The translations under genes were made by a program, and so were the position numbers. The notes under the pieces are model-generated. The model was not told where the DNA came from. It saw only the letters and a program-made list of their open reading frames with translations, and ran no database searches. Shown here one piece after another: positions 1-9,056 of a stretch of 64,000 nt of DNA. This stretch comes from Nitrospira sp. Ga0074138 (lineage in GTDB: Bacteria; Nitrospirota; Nitrospiria; Nitrospirales; Nitrospiraceae): assembly GCA_001464735.1 (NCBI GenBank), contig LNDU01000008.1, positions 1 to 64,000 of the forward strand, read 5' to 3'. How positions within the stretch are numbered: the first letter of the stretch is position 1; each line of letters starts with the position of its first letter.

Positions 1-98
1 CGCGTCGGCACTCAACCCTCGGCTATGACTCCCCGGCCGAGTACGAAGCGAGGGCCGCAGTCGCCTAACCTGGTGTCCATCAAATCGGGGGAAGGTCA
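1..98 (+). mobile_element. Right end of an IS3-family insertion sequence (OrfB tail plus terminal inverted repeat)
   Basis: An open frame entering from the left edge (codons from base 3, TAA at 66-68) encodes the typical C-terminus of an IS3-family OrfB transposase (RRHSTLGYDSPAEYEAR). It is followed directly by TGGTGTCCATCAAATCGGGG at 71-90, running on to about 98, which has the look of an IS3-type terminal repeat (TGGTGTCCA start, GGGGGAAGGTCA inside). The element therefore ends about 60 bp before the stop of the glycosyltransferase gene, so the exopolysaccharide locus is interrupted or bounded here. The rest of the element is outside the window. Confidence 0.8.
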
Positions 99-155
99 GA
101 AATATGTTTAGAGCCGTGAAGTGCTCCTCCAGTTAACACGTAGCCCCATAGTGAG

Positions 156-2507
156 CTAATGCAAACCATCACCAGGAGAGGCGTCCACATTAGAAAGGGC
201 GCATTTGAGAAATATGGCATAGCCTCGACCGCGAGGATCAAAGTATGTCAGCTCAAATTCTCGTACAGCGATAAGTGTAGCAAAAAGTGACTGTGCTCGG
301 CGTTCATGAATTCCCGAAAGCGCTATGAAAGTTGATTTTTCGATATCTGAGAAATCAAGATCCTCTCGTCTACCAATTGATAGAATAATTACGGCATCGA
401 ACAATTCTACATGAAGTCTGTTACGAATTACCGAAAGAGATTCGCCGCTTCTGTAAACCATTACAGGTGTGAGGCTATTGTCCACATTGGCAGAGGATGT
501 CTGTTCCGGACATTCACTTGCAATTACGATATTTCGACTATACGGACTTTTAGCCGCTATACTCAGCAGCCTGTTGGCATCTGATGCCTCTCCGATGATC
601 AGCGTAGTCCCGAATTCACTACTTTGCCATAAACGCATGACGGTACTTGTAAAGTCCAAGTACTCCGGTCGCCGATTTGTGAGTAGCTCAGCAAGCTTGG
701 TCTTCAGGAAGAACAAGCTTCTTGATTTTCGTGAAGAACAAGCTTCTTCGTGAAGCTCAGCAAACTTGCTCTTCACGAAGAAGCATCTCCTGCCAGCAAA
801 CTGGAAAGCACGCATGCTCCACGATTGTCTAGACATGGCAGGTGTGCGGCGGTATTTCTTGCGTCCTGAAAGGTTTGCGGTCTTAGTAACCGTTCCTGTC
901 GTTGTAACCGAGTTATCTAGATACATTAACTCGCCATAGATTGATTGAACCTTCTCCGCCAATCTGAATTGGCGGCTTGCATGTAATGAATCCAAAACTT
1001 GCGCTATCCATACCTCAAGCGACAGACTTGCCTGATTATGCACGCTAGGTCTCACGGGACACGAAATAAATGAAGGTTGAGCTTCGTTAGACGGATACAG
1101 AAGGTGTATCAGAATCCGTGCACGATCAAGTAGTGGATGGCGCAAAGAAGGATACTCTGCGGCGAGCCGCACTGCCTCTTTCTGATTCTTAGATACGATC
1201 AGAGAGAGTATCAAGTAGCTCCACTCAACTGGGTCAGGGTCTGCAGCGTGATGTCTATCCAAAGACGCACTCAATACCCTGTTGATCCACTTTTGCGCGG
1301 CCCACGGTTTACCCATTAGGAGGCTGCATAATGCCAGGCCAAGCAGAGGTTCGGGCATGAAGTGATAATTTAAGCACGATCGGTACTCGCCCTCAGCATC
1401 ATCAAGCCTCCTTTCTCCTAACAATGCATCGGCTCGGCGAAGGATTGCCCGGTCTATACTTCCTGAAACGACGTGACCATTACGAATTGAGGCATCCGTC
1501 TTGGCCGTTACAAGGGGCCCAAAGGGACTCACCTGAATGATCTTGTATCCCTTTGGAAGATCCTTATTGAGCCAATACCACTGCCATATCTGGTCACGAC
1601 TTCGACTGGTATGTCGAGAATGAGCAAGTTCATATCCACGTCGACTGATAGTCGTGGCTACATCCGGATTCCGGAAAACATAGTCTAGTTTGTCGACTAT
1701 TGTTCCAGGGTCGGCGAAGACGCAATTCTCCAAATCAACGAATCCAGCAGCCTCCAAGGCGACAGTTCGCTCCGTCACAAGGATAGTTGCGCATGCCGGA
1801 ATTTCGAAGTGCTTTCGCACAACCTCTTTCGCGATCGTCCCGCACGTCGGTGCAACGATCGCTGAGTTAATTATACGAGCATACTGCTCCCCGAAAAGCA
1901 TGCGCTGTGTGTGACTTGCGCTGAACCAACCAAAATGCGGCATAACGAGGGTAGGAAAATGTTGCGCCACAATTCGACTCACCTGATTTCTCCAGGGATA
2001 GTGCGTTGCCTGGCTACCTGTGACCAACACCGGAATAGACTTATACAAGCCGTAGTCACGATACACAGTTTCGTCTACGAAGTTTGGCCAGGTGAACAAA
2101 TTCTCAGCCATACCGGGCATGTACTCGGCAAGGGAGACAGAGATAGAAAAATAGGTATCAATTCCCCATTCGGCCATGTCGGATATAAATGTACTTCGCG
2201 TTATGCAGTACGCATCCGAATTGAATAAACCGATCCTTGGTACGTTGAGATTTGTCTCCAAGCCGCTAATTCGACGAGGTCCTGAATACACACTTGTTTC
2301 AAATAGTGCCAAGTCCGGTTCATGGATATCGCACATCTCCCGAAAATCACAGTCGGGTTCAACTGTAACTACATCAAAAAACAACTGGAGGCAATCCACC
2401 TGCTGTTGCAGATGCTGCTTAATATAATTAGGGAGGTCGGTTTGAATCGAACGAAAAAAAACAAGTTTCGGCCGAATCGCTGATCCCTCTATATTGACCA
2501 ACGCCAA
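156..2507 (-). CDS. CgeB-like glycosyltransferase with unrecognised C-terminal extension
   Basis: A 783-residue cytoplasmic protein. Residues ~1-330 look like a CgeB/spore-maturation-type GT-B glycosyltransferase; the late segment (SRRGYELAHSRHTSRSRDQI) is the usual end of that domain. Residues ~350-460 are helical and TPR-like, and residues ~640-783 resemble no family I can name. The start is TTG at 2507, preceded by GGAGAG at a good distance. Its base composition is visibly more AT-rich than the neighbouring sugar genes, suggesting separate acquisition. It is the only glycosyltransferase in the window and is last in the minus-strand locus, next to the IS3 end. The role in adding a sugar to the repeat unit is inferred; the substrate is unknown. 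Confidence 0.7.
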   Translation of the reverse strand: MALVNIEGSAIRPKLVFFRSIQTDLPNYIKQHLQQQVDCLQLFFDVVTVEPDCDFREMCDIHEPDLALFETSVYSGPRRISGLETNLNVPRIGLFNSDAYCITRSTFISDMAEWGIDTYFSISVSLAEYMPGMAENLFTWPNFVDETVYRDYGLYKSIPVLVTGSQATHYPWRNQVSRIVAQHFPTLVMPHFGWFSASHTQRMLFGEQYARIINSAIVAPTCGTIAKEVVRKHFEIPACATILVTERTVALEAAGFVDLENCVFADPGTIVDKLDYVFRNPDVATTISRRGYELAHSRHTSRSRDQIWQWYWLNKDLPKGYKIIQVSPFGPLVTAKTDASIRNGHVVSGSIDRAILRRADALLGERRLDDAEGEYRSCLNYHFMPEPLLGLALCSLLMGKPWAAQKWINRVLSASLDRHHAADPDPVEWSYLILSLIVSKNQKEAVRLAAEYPSLRHPLLDRARILIHLLYPSNEAQPSFISCPVRPSVHNQASLSLEVWIAQVLDSLHASRQFRLAEKVQSIYGELMYLDNSVTTTGTVTKTANLSGRKKYRRTPAMSRQSWSMRAFQFAGRRCFFVKSKFAELHEEACSSRKSRSLFFLKTKLAELLTNRRPEYLDFTSTVMRLWQSSEFGTTLIIGEASDANRLLSIAAKSPYSRNIVIASECPEQTSSANVDNSLTPVMVYRSGESLSVIRNRLHVELFDAVIILSIGRREDLDFSDIEKSTFIALSGIHERRAQSLFATLIAVREFELTYFDPRGRGYAIFLKCALSNVDASPGDGLH
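685..795 (-). repeat. 69-bp in-frame tandem duplication inside the glycosyltransferase gene
   Basis: AGCTCAGCAAGCTTGGTCTT at 685 recurs, with a few changes, at 754. The offset is 69 bp, exactly 23 codons, so the frame is kept. In the protein the pattern FF-(V/L)-K-(S/T)-K-(F/L)-AEL appears twice, 23 residues apart. GAAGAACAAGCTTCTT also occurs twice within the unit. This looks like a recent slippage or unequal-crossover event in the C-terminal part. Confidence 0.75.
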
Positions 2508-2839
2508 AGCTGATCTCTCCTAACAATACTCTACGGGCTTCACGTTTAGTGAATTGCGGGCTAGATACACCGTTAGTTGGCAATAAGGACTTCTTGGCCC
2601 CTTTCTACAGACGCAATGGGCTTTATAAACAATTCTTTCCTTCGAGCATATTTGCTAGTGGTGACACGCATCCCTCTCAAGCTAACGGTTGCAATCCATG
2701 TGTTTCATTGGCAATGCAAGAGTCCTATGGCCTGCGAATAGACTTCTAATTAATATTATTCTCCCTCCCCTCTAACCTCTCCTACCATGGGAAAAGGAAC
2801 GCTCCCAGAGTTACACACTTGGTTTGCCGTTCGGATCTG
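2508..2839. other. AT-rich intergenic stretch, no gene seen
   Basis: This lies between the flippase stop and the glycosyltransferase start. It is AT-rich, especially around 2745-2770, and could hold a promoter for the glycosyltransferase. I see no credible coding sequence or clear terminator. Confidence 0.4.
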
Positions 2840-4345
2840 TCAAGCAGAACCACAAAAGCGTGCGCTAAAAAGCGTTCGGATGCGAGCGGAAGATACAAGA
2901 TGGAGCAATCCCCAAATTGAGTACAGGACACTGAGAACGACAATACCGGCCCCTATTTTCGTCGCCCAGATCGCTGGTAAGGCGTAGAACGCCGAGAACA
3001 CGACTGTAATCACGAATGTGAATATCAAGCCAGTATGTACGTTTGCAGTAGACCAGCGAAAGTCACTGATAGTACGCGCAATTACGTAGTTAAGAAAGCA
3101 GTGAAATGCGTAAGAAGCACAAAATGCGATGCCGATTCCGTTTAGGCCAAACGCGTCCACACATAGCCACGCGAGCCCTAAATACACTACCGTCCATGCG
3201 AGGTCGCTTATAATAAATGCCTTCTTGGCGCCCTTTGCCAACATGATAAAGCCCATCGGCCACGAAATAATGCGTAGCGCTGTCCCAAGACATAACCAAC
3301 GCAGAACTTCCACGGCAGGTTGGAACTGCGTCGAGTAAAACAGTGCGATCACTAGCGGGGCGAAGACCAAGGTGACGATCACGCCCGGCCACGCCAGCAG
3401 TAGGCTGATTTGTGTCTGTTCGTTCACCATGCGATTGCATAAGGTATTGTCGTGGGCTACAGCGGTCAGACGTGGATAGAAGTCGGCCCCCATTGCTTCT
3501 AAAATGAACCCCACGTACAGACCGCCCAAGGTCCAGGCAACTTGGTAATATCCGGCTGCTTCCAGACCGACCAGACGAATGACCATCAATCGCACTGCAT
3601 AGGCAGCGCCCATTATCAGAAACCCGCTCATCATGAACGCAAAACCCAGTTTCAAGAGTGCGGCCGTCTCCTCTTTTATTTCTGACGCCGTCATCACGAG
3701 AGTTTGAATCTTCACCTTCCGGCTGTACCACCATGAGGTGACCATGAACATTGCGGCGACGGCGACAAGAGCAAGCACTACTCCATCTTCGTGCCAGAAA
3801 TATACAAGAACGATGCTCGCAATCGCGCCGAAGGCAGCACCCAGTATGTTAATCTTGGCAAGATCGGAGATGTGCCTCATCCCCTGCAGCAGAGCGCCCC
3901 GACCATCGGAGACTAATCGAAACAATACAGCGAGCGAGAGTAGCGCCACCCCAGCCGCACGCTCATGACTGCCAAACGTGAGGTCAGAAACTTGCCACGA
4001 TAAGGCAGCTAGCAGAACAGCACCCACTATTCCCAATACGAGGGACGTTCGCCGCAGAACGACCACCGTTCGCGCGATACGCTTCGTATCTCCCGAGCCG
4101 GTTGCTGCGGCGATCTGACGCACACCACTACTGTTGATCCCCATGCCGGCAATACTCTGCGCCAGATCGATGATTGAGCCATAGACGCCCATCAATCCGA
4201 ATCCGGCTGGTCCCAACAGCACCGCCATTGCTTTGGTTCGCACGATTCCAATGACGATATTGATGGCCGATGAACCGCCGATTAATGCCGACGACTTCAG
4301 AATCTGGCCGTAACTATCTTTGTTAGTGGTGGCCGTTTCTTTCAT
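2840..4345 (-). CDS. Polysaccharide flippase, Wzx/O-antigen translocase type
   Basis: A polytopic inner-membrane protein of about 501 residues with roughly 12-14 hydrophobic segments and the MATE/MOP-superfamily look of Wzx proteins. The N-terminal segment has GSSAINIVIGIVRTKAMAVL followed by LLGPAGFGLMGVYGS, typical of O-antigen translocases. It would flip undecaprenyl-linked repeat units to the periplasm. I place the start at ATG 4345 (MKETATT); the longer frame to 4423 would overlap the upstream gene and lacks a ribosome site, while GACAGG lies just before 4345. No Wzy polymerase is visible nearby and it may lie left of the window. Confidence 0.85.
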   Translation of the reverse strand: MKETATTNKDSYGQILKSSALIGGSSAINIVIGIVRTKAMAVLLGPAGFGLMGVYGSIIDLAQSIAGMGINSSGVRQIAAATGSGDTKRIARTVVVLRRTSLVLGIVGAVLLAALSWQVSDLTFGSHERAAGVALLSLAVLFRLVSDGRGALLQGMRHISDLAKINILGAAFGAIASIVLVYFWHEDGVVLALVAVAAMFMVTSWWYSRKVKIQTLVMTASEIKEETAALLKLGFAFMMSGFLIMGAAYAVRLMVIRLVGLEAAGYYQVAWTLGGLYVGFILEAMGADFYPRLTAVAHDNTLCNRMVNEQTQISLLLAWPGVIVTLVFAPLVIALFYSTQFQPAVEVLRWLCLGTALRIISWPMGFIMLAKGAKKAFIISDLAWTVVYLGLAWLCVDAFGLNGIGIAFCASYAFHCFLNYVIARTISDFRWSTANVHTGLIFTFVITVVFSAFYALPAIWATKIGAGIVVLSVLYSIWGLLHLVSSARIRTLFSARFCGSA

Positions 4346-4395
4346 CCTGTCAGAACATTTCGATGGAGATCTAACCTGTTTCGTACAAAACTGGG

Positions 4396-7300
4396 TCAAG
4401 GTTGAAACACGACATCCACCCAATAGTTGGCCGCATTATAGGTCTGAGTGGGAAAGACGCTGGTAGCGCCATAGGCATAGACGCCGTTCCCGCCGGAGAC
4501 GCCATTGGCCAGGGCATGGAGCGGTGGGCTGTCCACCCCCGTCGCAAAGTAGTTCGAGTTGAAGCTGAAATGGCCGTTGAGTACATGGTAGGACGCCACA
4601 TAGACCTGGTTGGCCGTGATGGGCACCGGGCTCGAGAAGGACACCTGCTGCCAACCGGAAGCAGTCTCTCCTGTGAACGTAGCTGTGGCCAGCAAGGTAC
4701 CGGTACCCGACCAGAGATTGGCTACGTGAGTCCCCGTATTGGTACTCCCCTTGTAGAAACGGATGCCGGTAATGCTCCCGTTCGCGTCTGAGCGGAATTT
4801 CACCCCCAACTCCACCGCGCTATCAGGTCCCGCGTCCACCACGCTAGGGACTGTCGTGCCAGGCCAGAGCGTGACAAACGGGTTACCAATAGTGCTCAAG
4901 AGCGTGCTGGCGGAAAATGTCCCCAGCGTAGCCGAGATCGTGGTGTTGCCGGCATTGAGGGCGAAGGCGAGGCCGGAGTTATCAATCGTGGCCACACTCG
5001 GGCTCGAAGAGGTCCACGTGACTTGGCTCGTCAGATTTTGCGTGCTGCCATTTGAGTAAGTGCCGGTAGCAGCGAATGACTGCGTGGTCCCCGTCGAAAT
5101 CGTGGGAGTGGCCGGGGTCACCGCAATAGATGATAGTTCTGCAGGATTGAATACGACATCCACCCAGTAGTTAGCCGCATTATAGGTCTGAGATGGAAAG
5201 ACACCGCTAGCTCCATACCCATAAACCCCGTTCCCGCCAGAGACACCGTTGGCCAAGGCATGGAGCGGTAGGCTGTTCACCCCCGTCGTCGCGAAGTAGT
5301 TCGAGTTGAAGCTGTAGTGCCCAGTGAGTGCATGGTAGGACGCGACGTAGACCGTGTCGCCCGTGATAGGCACCGGGCTTGAGAACAGTACCTGCTGCCA
5401 GCCCGAAGTCGTCTCTCCTGTAAACGTGGCCGAAGCGAGCAGTGTGCCGGTGCTCGACCAGAGGTGGGCAACGTGGGTGCCGGTATTGGTGCTCGCCTTG
5501 TAGAAACGGATGCCGGCAATGTTCCCATTCACGTCAGAGCGGAATTTCACTCCCAGCTCCACTGGGTTATCAGGTCCCGAGTCCACCACGCCAGGGACTG
5601 TCGTGCCGGGCCAGAGCGTAACAACGCGGCTCACAATAATGCTCAAGGGCTTGGTGACCGATTGCCCATTCGCAGCTGTCACCCTTGCGGTGAAGTTGAA
5701 CGTACCGGTCGTCGTGGGTGTTCCAGAGATAACCCCTGTGCTGTTGGTAAGTGACAGGCCCGTCGGTAGTGCCCCACTGGCGATCGACCAGGTATAAGGA
5801 GTCATTTGGCCGCTGGCTGCCAGCGTAGCCGTGTAGGCCGCATTCAAGACTCCACCGGGCAAGGAGGTTGTGGTAATTGTCAGCGGGGTCGCCTGCACAG
5901 TAAGGATCGTGCTGCCGGTAACTGTCCCCAGTGTGGCAGAGATGGTGGTACTGCCGGCATTAATAGCAGTCGCGAGGCCGGCACCATTGATCGTGGCCAC
6001 ACTCGGACTCAAGGACGTCCATGTGACTTGACCTGTCAGGTTCTGCATGGAGCCATTGGCGTAATTCCCGGTGGCGATGAATAGCTGCGTGGTCCCTGTC
6101 GGAATCATGGGATTGGCCGGGGTCACCGCAATTGACGAAAGCGATGCGGGGCTAAACAGCATATCCACCCAGTAATTTGTTCCATTATATGTTTGGGTGG
6201 GAAGGACACTGGTAGCTCCATACCCATAGACGCTGCCCTCGATGTGGAGCGATCCGTTACTCAAGCCAGATGGTGAGAAGTAGTTCGGGTCTGCACTATA
6301 GTGGCCGCCAAGGGTGTGATAGGAGACCGTATAGACCGTATTGGCCGTGATGGACACCGGACTCGAGAACAGCACCTGCTGCCAACCTGAAGCGGTCTCT
6401 CCCGTAAACGTCGCCGTCGCTAGCAAGGTGCCGTTGCTTGACCAGAGGTTGGCGACGTGGGCACCAGTGTTGTTATTTGCCTTATAGAATTGGACGCCGG
6501 TAATGCTCCCGTTCACGGAAGAGCGGAATTTCACTCCCAACTCCACCGGACTGTCTGGTCCTGCATCCACCACCGTAGGAACCGTCGAATCACTCCAGAA
6601 ACCACATGTCGTACATGCAATGACCGTCACGCCCCTTCCAGCTGAAGGATTTTCCAAATTGCCGCTGTCGTCAACGGCTCGGCTCTTGATGACCGTGGGA
6701 CCCACGGTTGCCGACCGCCAACTATAGCTCCAACTCTCGCGGCCTGTGGCCGGATGCCATGTCGTTCCTCCGTCCGTCGAGACTTCGACTCCGCCCACGA
6801 CTCCACTCCCGCTGTCCACGGCCGTACCGGCAATTGTGACGCTTGCACCCTCTGTGAACGATGCACCTGCCGATGGAGCAGTGATATTCGAGTTTGGAGC
6901 AGCAGAATCAGTGGAGGCAGTCGTTGCTACAAGTCCCGCCTTCAGGGTCACGGGCTGCACACCCATGTCGGCAAAGAGGTTGACGGTGGCCTGCTGCATA
7001 CGGATGTCAGTAATGTTGCCCTGGTTATCGAGATCGTGGTTGGCGTCCAGTCCCCAAGACCAACGGTAGGTGCCAGCGCTGAATACCAAGGATCCGCTCG
7101 AGTGGCGGTACAATGTCAGGTGGTGGACCATGGTGCCAGACCCAACGGTAGTCCCGTAATCGAGTAGTATGCTTGACGAGATGATCCCGGTATTGGTGGA
7201 GAGGTGGAACAGGCCGGCCGGGCGAAAACCGTTGTCCTCATCGGCATCCAACTCTGCTCCAAGGGACCCTGGAGCTAAGGTGTCGGTCTGCCCAGGATTC

Positions 7301-8517
7301 AGCGTCGCGATGTCAGTATTGCGCCAAAAGCGCATCCTGCCGTCGGACTGAGGGACCGTTATGGTACCACTATAGGGTCCCACAACTCGGCTCCAAGTAC
7401 CCATCAACGCATTTTCCGGACGACCACCATCGGCTGGAGGGCTAAAGCGAGGATCGCGCCAGGTTCCAGTCCAGATTGGTGGATCTTCGGGATCGATCGC
7501 GGCATTTTCCCAGGTTTCCTTGTAGCAGACGAGCGTCCGGTAGGGCACGCCGGCGCCATCGATGCTACTCTCCCACCTCGTCTTCCAGTAAACCGTATTC
7601 CCGCTAAAGAATGCCAGATGGACCCCGGCGTTGCGCGCTGCCTCTACGTTAGCCCGCTGATTTCCCGACCAGTATTCGTCGTGGCCGTTTGACATAAATA
7701 ACTTGTGATTACGGATCAACGAGCCGCGGCGGTCTGCGTCCACGTCGGTAAAATAGGTGACATCATAGCCATTCGCTTCCAGCCATCGCACCATCGGATA
7801 CTCGGCGCCGAAGACCCAGGTTTCTGGCTCAAACGATCGGGTGTAGACAGGGCGGTTATAGCTGATCTTGAAGGCTCGACAATTGGAGCTGAATGTCTCA
7901 TTGCACCCGTAAAAGTTCTGCGAATAGGTGTTGTACGCCTGCCAGGTGGCATCTGCAGTTTTGAAGAGAATGTCGGAATGACTGGCATCGTTACGAACGA
8001 CGAAAAAGATATGGCTGGCACCGCCTGTGTCATTCCGAATGGCCTTCGCGAAATAGATCCCCGACGTCGCATTCGCCGGTACATCCCATTGTGCTGTTTC
8101 CGCCCAGTTGCCGCAATCGGTCAATCCCGTAGTTGCTTGATAGATGCAGGGCGGTTGCTGAGGGAACGCAATAGGATTGACGGTCGTAACTTTGCGAGCC
8201 CCCATCCCGCCGTAGTACCCCATCCGGTAGATATCAAGCTTGTAGTTGGAAGTATTCGCGTTGACCTTGAAGTGGACGGTGCCTCCCACGTTCACACTCA
8301 TTTCTGTTGCGAAACCCTGGATAGTGGTGTCTCCGATCGCGGTGGAGATATCCCACGTGCTGCTTGGAGTACCAGGCAAGCAGTTCTCTGCCTCGATTGC
8401 ATTCGCGGGTGAGGCACATGAGCTCGCGGCCTCTCTGACAGAGAATACTGATAGCAACAATGTGATAAACGACACAGTCAGCAGCCATCCTGTTCCGCCA
8501 CCAAGTTGTTGTTTCAT
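4396..8517 (-). CDS. Giant secreted protein: dimethylformamidase-like domain, Ig-like domains and three DUF4082 domains
   Basis: A 1373-residue secreted protein with an N-terminal signal peptide. Residues ~50-530 resemble the large domain of N,N-dimethylformamidase beta subunits, including SNGHDEYWS and the following FFSGNTVYWK segment. Residues ~545-630 are Ig-like. DUF4082 domains lie at ~639-789, ~967-1122 and ~1216-1373, each with the TVP.VVD.GPD..VELGVKF core and a W-VD-FxP end. Big_2-like domains (~794-874, ~1127-1209) and a putative-Ig He_PIG domain (~879-959) separate them. The start ATG is preceded by AAAGGAAAG. It sits between the flippase and a hydrolase in the exopolysaccharide locus, so a matrix or polymer-binding role is inferred. 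The DUF4082 function is unknown, and amidase activity should not be assumed. Confidence 0.8.
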   Translation of the reverse strand: MKQQLGGGTGWLLTVSFITLLLSVFSVREAASSCASPANAIEAENCLPGTPSSTWDISTAIGDTTIQGFATEMSVNVGGTVHFKVNANTSNYKLDIYRMGYYGGMGARKVTTVNPIAFPQQPPCIYQATTGLTDCGNWAETAQWDVPANATSGIYFAKAIRNDTGGASHIFFVVRNDASHSDILFKTADATWQAYNTYSQNFYGCNETFSSNCRAFKISYNRPVYTRSFEPETWVFGAEYPMVRWLEANGYDVTYFTDVDADRRGSLIRNHKLFMSNGHDEYWSGNQRANVEAARNAGVHLAFFSGNTVYWKTRWESSIDGAGVPYRTLVCYKETWENAAIDPEDPPIWTGTWRDPRFSPPADGGRPENALMGTWSRVVGPYSGTITVPQSDGRMRFWRNTDIATLNPGQTDTLAPGSLGAELDADEDNGFRPAGLFHLSTNTGIISSSILLDYGTTVGSGTMVHHLTLYRHSSGSLVFSAGTYRWSWGLDANHDLDNQGNITDIRMQQATVNLFADMGVQPVTLKAGLVATTASTDSAAPNSNITAPSAGASFTEGASVTIAGTAVDSGSGVVGGVEVSTDGGTTWHPATGRESWSYSWRSATVGPTVIKSRAVDDSGNLENPSAGRGVTVIACTTCGFWSDSTVPTVVDAGPDSPVELGVKFRSSVNGSITGVQFYKANNNTGAHVANLWSSNGTLLATATFTGETASGWQQVLFSSPVSITANTVYTVSYHTLGGHYSADPNYFSPSGLSNGSLHIEGSVYGYGATSVLPTQTYNGTNYWVDMLFSPASLSSIAVTPANPMIPTGTTQLFIATGNYANGSMQNLTGQVTWTSLSPSVATINGAGLATAINAGSTTISATLGTVTGSTILTVQATPLTITTTSLPGGVLNAAYTATLAASGQMTPYTWSIASGALPTGLSLTNSTGVISGTPTTTGTFNFTARVTAANGQSVTKPLSIIVSRVVTLWPGTTVPGVVDSGPDNPVELGVKFRSDVNGNIAGIRFYKASTNTGTHVAHLWSSTGTLLASATFTGETTSGWQQVLFSSPVPITGDTVYVASYHALTGHYSFNSNYFATTGVNSLPLHALANGVSGGNGVYGYGASGVFPSQTYNAANYWVDVVFNPAELSSIAVTPATPTISTGTTQSFAATGTYSNGSTQNLTSQVTWTSSSPSVATIDNSGLAFALNAGNTTISATLGTFSASTLLSTIGNPFVTLWPGTTVPSVVDAGPDSAVELGVKFRSDANGSITGIRFYKGSTNTGTHVANLWSGTGTLLATATFTGETASGWQQVSFSSPVPITANQVYVASYHVLNGHFSFNSNYFATGVDSPPLHALANGVSGGNGVYAYGATSVFPTQTYNAANYWVDVVFQP

Positions 8518-9056
8518 GCTGACACTTTCCTTTTTAATAGATGGTGTTAAGGATTTGAACTCTCTACCCGCCCTTCGGCAGGCTTCCCAGTCCTTACCGG
8601 GATGGGCCGATGCATGCCGGCAAGTTGATCTTCGCTCAAGAGAATGGAGTACGCACTGGTGATCACGTGTGGGTACCGGCGGAAAATCATGTTAAGAGCC
8701 GGATCTGGATTGCGGTGGCTGTGCATCCGGGTGGCCCTCGTTTGCAAACGGTTGGACCTGAACCTGTCTTTACATGCGAAGTTACAGATCCTAAGCATTA
8801 CGTCATTCGAAAAAGTGCCGCTCCTTCCAGGGCTTAGTGAAATGGCTTCAGATGAAAGATGAAATGTCCCCACAGGAACCGAGCCGACGATTTATTCTGA
8901 TAAGGTGTCGGACACTACTGCATCCACTTCTGTCGTTACTCGAACCTTCGGATACCGGCCTAACACCCGAAGCCAATCCCACAATGCGTTTATCGCAGAC
9001 AACCACCTCTAGGAGTTGCGAGTACATTCTTAGGGGCGATTGTCCCCGGGTAGCCA
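8518..9056. other. 540-bp intergenic region, no convincing gene
   Basis: This separates the hydrolase gene from the large DUF4082 gene. Frames of 70-110 codons exist on both strands but show no family resemblance, no coherent ribosome site and no codon bias. The only clear signal is the ribosome site for the downstream gene at about 8525-8535. A promoter here would let the secreted protein, flippase and glycosyltransferase be expressed separately from the upstream operon. Confidence 0.4.

Noticed and set aside
8547..8873. 108-codon frame in the gap before the DUF4082 gene
   Set aside because: No recognisable fold, poor ribosome site and erratic codon usage.
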